Positions 7,601 through 14,670 of a DNA stretch of 20,016 bases are shown one piece after another. The stretch spans positions 1-20,016 of the forward strand of contig JAUXFK010000019.1 of NCBI GenBank assembly GCA_030623035.1. Reading direction: 5' to 3'. The notes below the pieces were generated by a model. The model did not search any database. It had not been told where the DNA came from and worked only from the letters and a program-made list of their open reading frames with translations. The translations under genes were made by a program, and so were the position numbers. How positions within the stretch are numbered: position 1 is the first letter of the stretch; every line of letters starts with the position of its first letter. This stretch comes from Deltaproteobacteria bacterium (GTDB lineage: Bacteria > Desulfobacterota > UBA8473).

Positions 7601-8387
7601 ATCGGTATTCGGAGACAAATGGGAGGATGCGATGGCACAGCGTACAGAGGAAAGTCCCCTGGACCGTCTCCCCTCTACTGATATTGATGAGGTAAAAAAG
7701 GAGCTGGCCACGCATATCGGGAGAGAATCCACGGAATTTGAGCTGGTCAATTATCTGAATCATCCCGCAGATGCTTTAAAACTCATCATAAATCTCGACA
7801 AATACGGCAATCCGAATGCACTGCCCGATGACATATGGTTTGAGGGGTTGGAGGTGGGGGTTGATCGGGAATTCCGGACATCTGATGGGAAGGTCCACTC
7901 CATAGAGGTCATGCACGTCGGTGATATAAGTTCGAACGGTCTGAGAAGAATACGGTATAAACTCGACCATGAAGTCTTTGTGGAGGAGGTAGAGGTTGGG
8001 GAACAGGCTTCAGAAAAGAGGGGAGTAGAAATGGCCGATGAAAACAACCCCTACCATGTCGGCGCTCCATTTGATGCTGACCTATGGGTTGTCCACAAGA
8101 AAGTAGGCGATCGCGTGCAGCCGGGAGAATAGCTTTTGAACCTTGCACTTATGAAGATTGAATGCGGGGTGACTTCAACTGTGGACGGCGTTGTAAAACG
8201 TGTCCGGGTGTCCGCTGATTATAAGGCCGATAAGAAGATGGTGCCCGTAAAAAAAGGACAACTTCTCATGGAGCTTGCTCCACCTCGGGAACTTTGCACG
8301 AACTGTAATGCGGAGATCAACGAAGGGGATAAATTCTGTTCAACATGTGGAAGTACATTAGCCCTGCAACGGCATTTACCTGAATAG
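4693..8387 (+). pseudogene. pyc: Pyruvate carboxylase, broken by a frameshift and an amber codon
   Basis: Repaired, this would be about 1230 residues: biotin carboxylase (about 1-450), carboxyltransferase (about 530 on), biotinyl domain and a C-terminal zinc ribbon. It would make oxaloacetate from pyruvate, bicarbonate and ATP. Intact signatures include GGGGGRG at 162-168, RHLEIQ, NTRLQVEH at 293-300, KDMAG, HRHATDG and the biotinyl LMKIE. The frame breaks after Ala570: two extra bases near 6403-6404 move the continuation (YVSIENGGG) into the frame that ends at 8132. TAG at 8130-8132 then replaces a glutamate (PGE, stop, LLNLALMKIE). The remainder ends at 8387 with a CxxC/CxxC zinc ribbon. 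Position 278 is Gly in FGFL (normally FEFL, a metal-ligand Glu), and position 539 is Asn in NTTPRD (normally DTTxRD). The break falls inside the carboxyltransferase domain, not at the natural PycA/PycB split. Confidence 0.8.
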
Positions 8388-8633
8388 GTACAATATATAT
8401 CCTCAACCCCCTTTTCTCTTGACAGGATGCGTACAGGATGTCCCCCTGTTATATTGTCTTTCGCTTCGTCAAGATGGGTAATATTAAAAATCCTGCTGAC
8501 GTTCGCTTCAAAGGAAATTTTTCATTTTTCAGGGAGGACTAATTGATTGTCAATTGCAATGATCCGTAGAAAACATTTTCTTTAAATTCTTTTTGGGAAG
8601 GTACCCCATGGAATGAAAGGGAAAGGAGAGCAT

Positions 8634-9209
8634 ATGAAAGTTGTGGCTTTTAACGGCAGTGCTCGTAAAGACGGAAATACCGCCATTCTGATCAATCATG
8701 TTTTGGCTGAACTGAAAAAAGAAGGGATTGAAACGGAACTGGTACAGTTTGCCGGAAAGAAGATCCCGGGTTGTATAGCATGTTTCAAATGTGCGACCAA
8801 CAAAGATCAACGCTGTGCAGTAAAAGATGATATCGTGAATGAATGCATCGAAAAGATGCTTGATGCAGACGGAATAATCCTTGGGTCACCCACGTATTTT
8901 GCTGATATCTCGGGGGAAATGAAGGCCCTGATAGATCGATCAGGCATGGTAGCCAAAGTCAATGAAGACATGTTCCGACGTAAGGTAGGTGCCGCTGTGA
9001 TTGCAGTGCGAAGGGCAGGGAGCATTCACGCCTTTGATTCCATCAACCACTTTTTCTTTATCAGCCAGATGGTCGTTCCAGGGTCAAGCTATTGGAATAT
9101 GGGCATTGGTCTTGACAAAGGGGAAGTGGAAAAAGACGAAGAGGGACTCCAGACTATGAGGGTCCTAGGTCAAAATATGGCATGGCTGCTTAAGAAAATA
9201 CATGGGTAA
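8634..9209 (+). CDS. Iron-sulfur flavoprotein / NADPH-dependent FMN reductase family protein
   Basis: This 191-residue flavodoxin-fold protein belongs to the NADPH-dependent FMN reductase superfamily. GSARKDGNTA at 8-17 is the FMN-phosphate loop and SPTYFADISGEMKALIDR at about 83-100 is the second flavin loop. C47, C50, C53 and C61 form a compact set between them, which is the layout of iron-sulfur flavoproteins (Isf) that hold a 4Fe-4S cluster close to FMN. The last gap is 7 residues where I recall 5 in the classic archaeal protein. The start at 8634 is chosen over 8613 because AAAGGAGA lies about 5-6 nt upstream and the fold begins at once with MKVVAFNGS. It would act in the cytoplasm as an electron-transfer protein with unknown partner. 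It stands alone, 246 bp after the broken carboxylase, and faces the two-component genes tail to tail. Confidence 0.85.
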   Translation: MKVVAFNGSARKDGNTAILINHVLAELKKEGIETELVQFAGKKIPGCIACFKCATNKDQRCAVKDDIVNECIEKMLDADGIILGSPTYFADISGEMKALIDRSGMVAKVNEDMFRRKVGAAVIAVRRAGSIHAFDSINHFFFISQMVVPGSSYWNMGIGLDKGEVEKDEEGLQTMRVLGQNMAWLLKKIHG

Positions 9210-9305
9210 TTGCGGCGTCTAGAAGGGCATTTTCTCCGGTGGCCTCCTTTCCGGGACATATTCGTGAGGAACCTTTTATTTACGGAAAAGATGCGGGTAG
9301 TATCT

Positions 9306-9818
9306 TTATCCCTCCAATATGTTGAGTGCTTTTTCGAGTTTATCTTTATTCGCTGTTTTTAATTTATCCATGACTTTTTCTTTTAATTCATTTGAATCAG
9401 AATACCCAAGGGTTTCAAGCCCAAGAGATTCTTTTATCTTTGCCAGGTATTCTGAAGGGACAACGGGTTTCTCTATATAAGCGTGTGGACTTACAAGGAC
9501 TTTTCCAGCCTTTAGTTTCAAGAAATCCTCTTTTCCGAGTTCGTCATGTGCATGGGCAGTTACAATTATAAAGGGAATATTCGCCAATTCCGGATTTTTT
9601 TGTAGATAAGCGAGTAGTTTTACACCGCCCATTTTTGGCATGACAAGATCAAGAGAAATTAAATCCGGTTTGCATTCGCTGATCTTCTCTAAAGCGTGTT
9701 TACCATTGTTTGCAGTCATCACATTGAATCCGGCATCTTCGAGTATGGTTTTTAAGAACAGTTGGATATCAGGTTCATCATCTACAACAAGAATCGTTTT
9801 GTTTTTTACATCATTCAT
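9306..9818 (-). CDS. Receiver-only response regulator
   Basis: This is a cytoplasmic CheY-like receiver of 170 residues with a short helical C-terminal extension rich in lysine and glutamate. All phosphorylation residues are present: acidic pair D13-D14, phosphoacceptor D57 in SLDLVMP, T88 and K117 in the EKP motif. There is no DNA-binding or enzymatic output domain, so it must act through protein contact or as a phosphorelay step. It lies 93 bp downstream of the histidine kinase on the same strand and is the obvious partner. The start is supported by GGAGGG ending 6 nt before the ATG on the minus strand. Confidence 0.9.
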   Translation of the reverse strand: MNDVKNKTILVVDDEPDIQLFLKTILEDAGFNVMTANNGKHALEKISECKPDLISLDLVMPKMGGVKLLAYLQKNPELANIPFIIVTAHAHDELGKEDFLKLKAGKVLVSPHAYIEKPVVPSEYLAKIKESLGLETLGYSDSNELKEKVMDKLKTANKDKLEKALNILEG

Positions 9819-9911
9819 TTGAGCCCTCCAAAATTACAAAAGATTTTTTCACCACATTTTCTCACGGGATTACACTGAACAATAAACTTCTCAGTGATAT
9901 TACGTGTCATT

Positions 9912-12176
9912 CTATGGTGTATGGTTGCCTTTTTCTTCTTGAGGGAGAGGCAGGCGGTTCCTGGGGAATTCCAGTCTAAAAACCGATCCTTTTCCTAATT
10001 TGGATTCGAAGAATATCTTCCCTCCATGTTCATGAACAATCTTTCTCGTTGTGAGAAGTCCTAAGCCTGTGCCTTGTCCAGAACTCTTTGTTGTAAAAAA
10101 ATTTGTAAAAATCTTCTTTTTAATCTCATAATCCATGCCGGACCCATTATCTTTTACTTCATAACAGATAGCACCATTTTTTTCAAATAAAGAAAATGTT
10201 ATTGTAGGATTTTTGTTGTCACTTAAAAGACAGGCGTCAATGGCATTAGAAATCAGGTTGGCAATACATGTATGAATACCCTGGGTATCCATGGGGGCCG
10301 CATCAATATCTCCCTCCAGATTCGTTAAGAATATTATCCCGGATTGTGCCATAGTATCTTTGTAAAGGTCTACGATGTCGGTTGCTACATTGTATGGACA
10401 TATTATATCTACCTTTAAGGTGGTCCCTCTTGAAAAACTAAGAAACTCTTTTATAAAAGATGAGATCTTTTCAATATTATTCTGAAGCATGTCCCAGCCT
10501 CTTCCTACCAGTGCATTGTCTTCTCTTTTGATGCCAGAGTTGACAACGTACATTCCGCCTTCCAGTCCCATGAGGACATTTTTTATGCCGTGTGCAAGAC
10601 CTGCAACAGTCTGTCCCACAGCAGCCAGTCGTTCAGCCTCAATTATCTCGTTTTCTAATTGCTTTATTTTACTGAGATCTTGAAAGAACATCACCTTTCC
10701 AATATCCTCATTGTCCTTTTTCAGGTTTGTACCTGACATAACTATAGGGATAGTGTTCCCCTTATAATCGGTTATCTCGCTTTCTCTTAAACTTACGATA
10801 CCGTCACCTTCTTTGACTGCATTTTGAAAGTCTCTTGGATATAATTGTTCGCCAATCATTTTTTCAATAATTTTTTTCTTTGGGTATTTCATCATCTTTC
10901 TTGCTGAGGGATTATATATATTTATCACGCCATCTTTATCCTCCGCAATAATTCCATCTAATGCTGTCTGAATAATGATTTGCTGAAATTCCATGGTTTC
11001 TTTTAAACGATCCTCTAACAAAAAGGTTTTTGTAACGTCGATTGCCAATTCTATTACATAGTTTACCTCTTTATCCACTTTTGAATATGGGGTTGCAGTT
11101 ACCATGTAGACAACTTTATTGCCTTTTTTGTCATAACCCTCTTGTAGAGAGTGATGAGTTCTCCCATTGGAAAAAACCATCTTAGCAGGACATTTTTCGC
11201 ATATATCATCCCGCCTCTTATAGGATTCAAAACAATATGTTCCGAGACATTTTCCAAAGGTCTTTTGAAAATACCTGTTACTCTTTACTACCTTAAAATT
11301 TCTATCGATAACGGTTATGTAACAGGGTACATTGTCAAAGATTGTTCTGTATTCGTCTTGAATCCGCACCTTTTCTGTAATATCTGTTGACATCTCAATG
11401 ATATGAGTGATGTTTCCCTTGGAGTCTCGATAAGGAGATACATGAACCATATAATGGTGAATGTTCCCTTCCAGGTCTCGCCCCTCTTCCTCGGAAACCC
11501 TGGTCTTTCCGTCAATAAATGTTTTGGTTGCAACACAGTTGCGGCATTTTCTTTTTCTATGCTTATACACCTCAAAACACTTCTTACCATCCCAGTCTCC
11601 AAATGTGTCCAAAAACCTCTTGTTTGCGTCAACTATTCTGTACTTTCTGTCAATGATAGCAATACTGGTGGGAACCTGATCGAATAAATCGAAGCTCCTC
11701 CATCTTTCGGATTTGCCTTCCTTAATCTCATCTATGCCAGAAAGGTATGGGATATCTTTTTTTGGGCTTCCCTCGACTCTTCTTACTATTTCATTATATA
11801 GTTGCTTGAGGGGTTGGAATACCTGACACTCCCGACAGAATTCCATTTTTTCACCCCAATTGCTGTACGGTCTCCCTTTACAGATCGTCCCGTTTATAAA
11901 CCAGCACAGATGCCCTGAGTCGAGTTCCCATGCGGGGCAATGCTCTCTCTTGTCCAAAGGGCAATTCTCCAATTCCCAGCATGATTTGCATGAGTGTTCT
12001 TTTGCTTTTATCATAACGAGCACATACAAGACCTGTCGCTCTATTTCATCAGAGATTTTTCGCCATCCCTGTTCAAAACTCTGGACCGACCTAAGGGACA
12101 AACCCAAAAGCCCAGCCATCTCTTTTTGTGTTTTCTTCAAATACATGCGTATGGAAATAAATTCTTTACAATTCAT
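9912..12176 (-). CDS. Histidine kinase with N-terminal XRE-type HTH, two-CW domain and three PAS domains
   Basis: This 754-residue soluble histidine kinase has no transmembrane segment. In order: an XRE-like helix-turn-helix at about 7-50 (KKTQKEMAGLLGLSLRSVQS); a cysteine-rich two-CW domain at about 62-123 with SCWELENC, HCPAW, LCW, C99 and CRxC; PAS domains at about 163-270, 275-385 and 398-505; a dimerisation and phosphoacceptor domain with H529 in LAHGIKN; and an HATPase with N640/N644, DNGSG at 676-680 and GQGTGLG at 700-706. PAS 1 and 2 each carry a similar cysteine set (C200, C211, C214 and C315, C326, C329), suggesting metal, haem or thiol-based sensing. It lies upstream of the receiver gene and is divergent from the Tmc/Hmc operon. 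A DNA-binding domain fused to a kinase is unusual and could let it bind the palindromes in the shared intergenic region. The start has only a weak ribosome-binding site. Confidence 0.9.
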   Translation of the reverse strand: MNCKEFISIRMYLKKTQKEMAGLLGLSLRSVQSFEQGWRKISDEIERQVLYVLVMIKAKEHSCKSCWELENCPLDKREHCPAWELDSGHLCWFINGTICKGRPYSNWGEKMEFCRECQVFQPLKQLYNEIVRRVEGSPKKDIPYLSGIDEIKEGKSERWRSFDLFDQVPTSIAIIDRKYRIVDANKRFLDTFGDWDGKKCFEVYKHRKRKCRNCVATKTFIDGKTRVSEEEGRDLEGNIHHYMVHVSPYRDSKGNITHIIEMSTDITEKVRIQDEYRTIFDNVPCYITVIDRNFKVVKSNRYFQKTFGKCLGTYCFESYKRRDDICEKCPAKMVFSNGRTHHSLQEGYDKKGNKVVYMVTATPYSKVDKEVNYVIELAIDVTKTFLLEDRLKETMEFQQIIIQTALDGIIAEDKDGVINIYNPSARKMMKYPKKKIIEKMIGEQLYPRDFQNAVKEGDGIVSLRESEITDYKGNTIPIVMSGTNLKKDNEDIGKVMFFQDLSKIKQLENEIIEAERLAAVGQTVAGLAHGIKNVLMGLEGGMYVVNSGIKREDNALVGRGWDMLQNNIEKISSFIKEFLSFSRGTTLKVDIICPYNVATDIVDLYKDTMAQSGIIFLTNLEGDIDAAPMDTQGIHTCIANLISNAIDACLLSDNKNPTITFSLFEKNGAICYEVKDNGSGMDYEIKKKIFTNFFTTKSSGQGTGLGLLTTRKIVHEHGGKIFFESKLGKGSVFRLEFPRNRLPLPQEEKGNHTP

Positions 12177-12298
12177 GGCGCGTAAGGTGGATTACAGCTA
12201 TCCTTTTTCCTTATATGATCAAAAAAGGTCAATTCCATTGAAGAAAGAGGTCTTTCAAATAGACTCTTAAAGGTAATATCCAAAACCGTCTAACTTGT

Positions 12299-12327
12299 AT
12301 TTATATATCACAATGTGATATATAAAT
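12299..12327. promoter_or_regulatory. Long perfect palindrome, TATCACAATGTGATA core (copy 1)
   Basis: Two 14-base arms, ATTTATATATCACA and its exact complement, flank a single central A at 12313, giving a 29-bp perfect inverted repeat. The 15-bp core TATCACAATGTGATA recurs at 12552-12566. It is 48 bp (centre to -35) upstream of promoter P1 and about 120 bp upstream of the kinase start, in the position of an activator or autoregulatory site. The cognate regulator is unknown; the spacing of TCACA and TGTGA is not that of a CRP/FNR site. Confidence 0.65.
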
Positions 12328-12360
12328 CAAGGATTATTTAAAAAAGATAGAACAATTTAA

Positions 12361-12389
12361 TTGACAACATTCAATAAGTATAGTATTTA
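12361..12389 (+). promoter_or_regulatory. Promoter P1 of the Tmc/Hmc-like operon
   Basis: TTGACA at 12361-12366 is followed after exactly 17 bp by TATTTA at 12384-12389. The FadR-like operator starts two bases later and would cover the transcription start. The direction is toward the gene at 12697, giving a leader of about 300 nt. Confidence 0.5.
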
Positions 12390-12390
12390 C

Positions 12391-12408
12391 TGAATGAATA
12401 CTCATTCA
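12391..12408. promoter_or_regulatory. TetR/FadR-like operator O1
   Basis: TGAATGAATACTCATTCA is an 18-bp inverted repeat with one mismatched pair. It agrees with the consensus TGAATGANTANTCATTCA known for TetR-family FadR (YsiA) regulators of fatty-acid degradation genes, which release DNA when long-chain acyl-CoA binds. It abuts the -10 of P1, the classic place for repression. The regulator gene is not in this window. Confidence 0.75.
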
Positions 12409-12551
12409 AATTCTATTTTTTCAATTATTGGATGGTAAAAGGAATATATTTTGTCGTACTATTGCATTATCGATAATTTAAAAAAGATGTTAACTGCTTG
12501 AATTACATACATTATATACGTTTTATGGATTAGAATGTAATTGATTTATTG

Positions 12552-12566
12552 TATCACATTGTGATA
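12552..12566. promoter_or_regulatory. TATCACATTGTGATA palindrome (copy 2)
   Basis: A perfect 15-bp inverted repeat with a central T at 12559 that shares its core with copy 1 at 12299-12327 (only the central base differs). Its centre lies 38 bp upstream of the -35 of promoter P2, matching the arrangement at P1. Confidence 0.6.
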
Positions 12567-12596
12567 TGAATTTTAATTAAAATGTCACTAAAAATC

Positions 12597-12626
12597 TTGA
12601 CAGCTATACAGTTTGCATGTTATGTT
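12597..12626 (+). promoter_or_regulatory. Promoter P2 of the Tmc/Hmc-like operon
   Basis: TTGACA at 12597-12602 is followed after 18 bp by TATGTT at 12621-12626 (or after 17 bp by TTATGT). Operator O2 begins 12 bp downstream, so it would sit at or just after the start site. The leader to the ATG at 12697 would be about 60-65 nt. Confidence 0.5.
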
Positions 12627-12638
12627 GTTCGTATATTG

Positions 12639-12656
12639 TGAATGAATATTCATTCA
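12639..12656. promoter_or_regulatory. TetR/FadR-like operator O2
   Basis: TGAATGAATATTCATTCA is a perfect 18-bp palindrome matching the FadR/YsiA-type consensus and differing from O1 by one base. It lies 248 bp downstream of O1 and 40 bp before the first gene of the operon. Occupancy would block P2 directly; with O1 it could form a repression loop. Confidence 0.8.
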
Positions 12657-12696
12657 GGTTTTTTTGCCACATACAATCAGGGGGCAGGTTTAATCA

Positions 12697-13956
12697 ATGA
12701 CTGAATTCGAGAATTGGGACTGGGAAACCAAAGAAAAGTTGATCTCAGAAATAAGCGAGTGGAGGCGTAAATTCCCGGTGATCCATGAATACGTTGTCAG
12801 CAATGATGGTGAGAAGATTTCAGCGCCTGTAAAGACGCAGGAAGATGCTTTTACAGTATGTGTTAACGGTGAGATCTGGGAAAATACTTTTGAGAAATTG
12901 TGGTCTTTGCGATTCGGCCCGGATGATCGATTGACATGTCTTTGTATGAATGATGATGAGTGGACTGTTGCCACTGACGGAGAAACCTGGGAAGAGACCT
13001 TTGAATATGTATGGAATATTCAATTTACTCCGGATGGGAAAATCATTGCAGTAAATGTGAAAGGGAAAAATGGATATAGGATATCCTTAAACGGAAAGAC
13101 ATGGGAGAATGGATATGTTGAGGCCAGGGATTTCGCCCTCAGTCCTGACGGAAAGAACACGGCTGCTGGTGTTCAAACCAAGGGCTTAGGCGAGGGGGAC
13201 ATCTTTGGATTTGCCGAAGGTGTTTGGACAGTTGCAGTAAACGGTGTGCCATGGAAAAGGAATTTTTTGAATGTATGGGGTATTGCCATCAGCTCTGACA
13301 GTTCTAAGATAGCAGCGGAAGTTAGGGTTGGTGAATATGAATATACCATAGCCATAAATGGGGATATCTGGAACGAGACATTCAAATGTGTTTGGGAGCC
13401 GATTTTTTACCCAAAGGGTGAGGATGTACTGGTTCCTGTTCAGACCGATGACGGTTGGACCCTGGCAAAGAATGGACAGATAATATGGGAAAGGAAGTTT
13501 GTCCAGGCCTGGCATCAGAAGTTCAGCCCGGATGGACAAAGAATCGCTGCTATTGTGGCCCCGAAAATTGGAAAATGGACGATCGCAGTAGACGGTTCTA
13601 CCTGGAATAAGACCTTTGGAGATGCGGTGTTGCTGCCTGTTTTTAGCCCTGATAGCAAAAAGGTCGCAGCCGTCGTTAAGGAAAACAACCGATGGACCGT
13701 CGCAGTGGATGGGATCCCCTGGGCAGAGGACTTTGATATGATCTGGGATCCTGTTTTTAGCCCTGACTGTAACAGAGTAGCTGCCAAGGCTGAGAAAGAT
13801 GGAAAATATTTCATTGTGGTGGATGGGAAAGTTGGGAAGCATGGATTCGAAGCCCTGTGGAGCCCGATCTTCAGCCCTGATGGAAATAAGCTTTTAATCA
13901 AAGCGGTAGAGGATGGAAAGTATTACCGTCGGGTAATACCGGTGGAAAAAATATGA
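12697..13956 (+). CDS. tmcD: TmcD-like beta-propeller protein of the electron-transfer complex
   Basis: This 419-residue protein has no signal peptide or membrane segment. It is built of about ten repeats of some 40 residues, each with a SPDG-type turn (clearest at FTPDG, LSPDG, FSPDG, FSPDS, FSPDC, FSPDG), followed by AA, then W-T-(V/I)-A-(V/I)-(D/N)-G and W-x(4)-F. This WD40/PD40-like pattern predicts a beta-propeller. The combination with the downstream tmcC- and tmcB-like genes matches the TmcD subunit of the Tmc complex of sulfate reducers, whose role is not established. It would lie on the cytoplasmic side, perhaps as a docking subunit for the HdrD-like protein. Start ATG 12697 follows GGGGGCAGG (12680-12688). 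It is the first gene behind the FadR-like operators. Confidence 0.75.
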   Translation: MTEFENWDWETKEKLISEISEWRRKFPVIHEYVVSNDGEKISAPVKTQEDAFTVCVNGEIWENTFEKLWSLRFGPDDRLTCLCMNDDEWTVATDGETWEETFEYVWNIQFTPDGKIIAVNVKGKNGYRISLNGKTWENGYVEARDFALSPDGKNTAAGVQTKGLGEGDIFGFAEGVWTVAVNGVPWKRNFLNVWGIAISSDSSKIAAEVRVGEYEYTIAINGDIWNETFKCVWEPIFYPKGEDVLVPVQTDDGWTLAKNGQIIWERKFVQAWHQKFSPDGQRIAAIVAPKIGKWTIAVDGSTWNKTFGDAVLLPVFSPDSKKVAAVVKENNRWTVAVDGIPWAEDFDMIWDPVFSPDCNRVAAKAEKDGKYFIVVDGKVGKHGFEALWSPIFSPDGNKLLIKAVEDGKYYRRVIPVEKI

Positions 13957-13996
13957 AATCGCGTAAAAGTCTATGAATAACAGGGAGTAAAGGAAA

Positions 13997-14644
13997 ATGT
14001 ATGAATTCGTGAGTGGACCACTGGTATGGATCTCGTTTATAGTTTTCATTGGAGGTAGTATATACCGGCTGGTATCGATGTTTAAACTGGCAGACAAAGA
14101 AAAGGTCATTTTCCCTTATATGAGTTTAAAGTATAGTTTAAGATCCCTGATTCATTGGATTATTCCCTTTGCAAGCACCAATATGAGAAGACGGCCATTT
14201 ATGACAATTATAACCTTTGCTTTTCATATCTGTCTGGTATTGACACCTATTTTCCTCCTGTCTCACAATCTTCTATGGTATCAGTCCTGGAAGATTAGCT
14301 GGTGGACAATGCCTGAAAGGACAGCCGATATAATGACAATAATCGTGATTTTTACTGCAATCTTCTTCCTTATAAGGAGATTGGTACTTCCTGAGGTGAG
14401 GTTTGTTACATTTCTATCGGACTATGCCCTTCTGACAGTTGCTGTCGCACCTTTTATTACAGGATTTTTAGCCTATCATCAATGGCTTCCATACAAGACG
14501 ATGTTGATTCTACATATCATATCCGGCGAAATTATGTTAATCGCTATACCATTTACCAGATTGAGCCATATGCTCTACTTTGTATTCACAAGGGCGTATA
14601 TGGGTTCTGAATTTGGTGCAGTACGTAACTCCAAAGATTGGTAA
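13997..14644 (+). CDS. tmcC: TmcC/HmcE-like membrane cytochrome b subunit (NarI-like)
   Basis: A 215-residue integral membrane protein with about five transmembrane segments (about 5-27, 67-90, 112-130, 140-158 and 167-185). Histidines in or at the ends of helices (FAFHICLV, LLSHNLLW, LILHII, RLSHML) are candidate haem b ligands, as in NarI-like subunits. It would move electrons between the periplasmic cytochrome and the cytoplasmic HdrD-like subunit, possibly via the quinone pool. Size and position match TmcC of Tmc and HmcE of Hmc. It follows the tmcD-like gene by 40 bp, with AGTAAAGGAAA before the ATG. Confidence 0.85.
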   Translation: MYEFVSGPLVWISFIVFIGGSIYRLVSMFKLADKEKVIFPYMSLKYSLRSLIHWIIPFASTNMRRRPFMTIITFAFHICLVLTPIFLLSHNLLWYQSWKISWWTMPERTADIMTIIVIFTAIFFLIRRLVLPEVRFVTFLSDYALLTVAVAPFITGFLAYHQWLPYKTMLILHIISGEIMLIAIPFTRLSHMLYFVFTRAYMGSEFGAVRNSKDW

Positions 14645-14670
14645 GGACAAAACTTTTAGGAGGAATACTC

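Noticed and set aside
6396..8132. Natural split pyruvate carboxylase (PycA/PycB) with overlapping genes.
   Set aside because: The break falls about 30 residues inside the carboxyltransferase domain, after the DTTxRD-type motif, and the second part also lacks its biotinyl lysine because of a stop. The natural split is before that motif.
8130..8132. Amber codon as a pyrrolysine site.
   Set aside because: The position is a glutamate just before the biotinyl domain in homologues, not a known Pyl site, and the same gene also has a frameshift. Kept only as an alternative within the finding.
8417..8452. TTGACA ... TATATT promoter upstream of the flavoprotein gene.
   Set aside because: The spacer is about 25 bp, far from 17, and the distance to the gene is long.
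9210..9305. Intrinsic terminator between the convergent flavoprotein and receiver genes.
   Set aside because: CCGG-containing repeats are present but no stable stem followed by a T-run could be drawn.
14638..14670. Upstream ATG for the tmcB-like gene.
   Set aside because: It overlaps the preceding gene, and a perfect AGGAGG is placed for ATG 14671.
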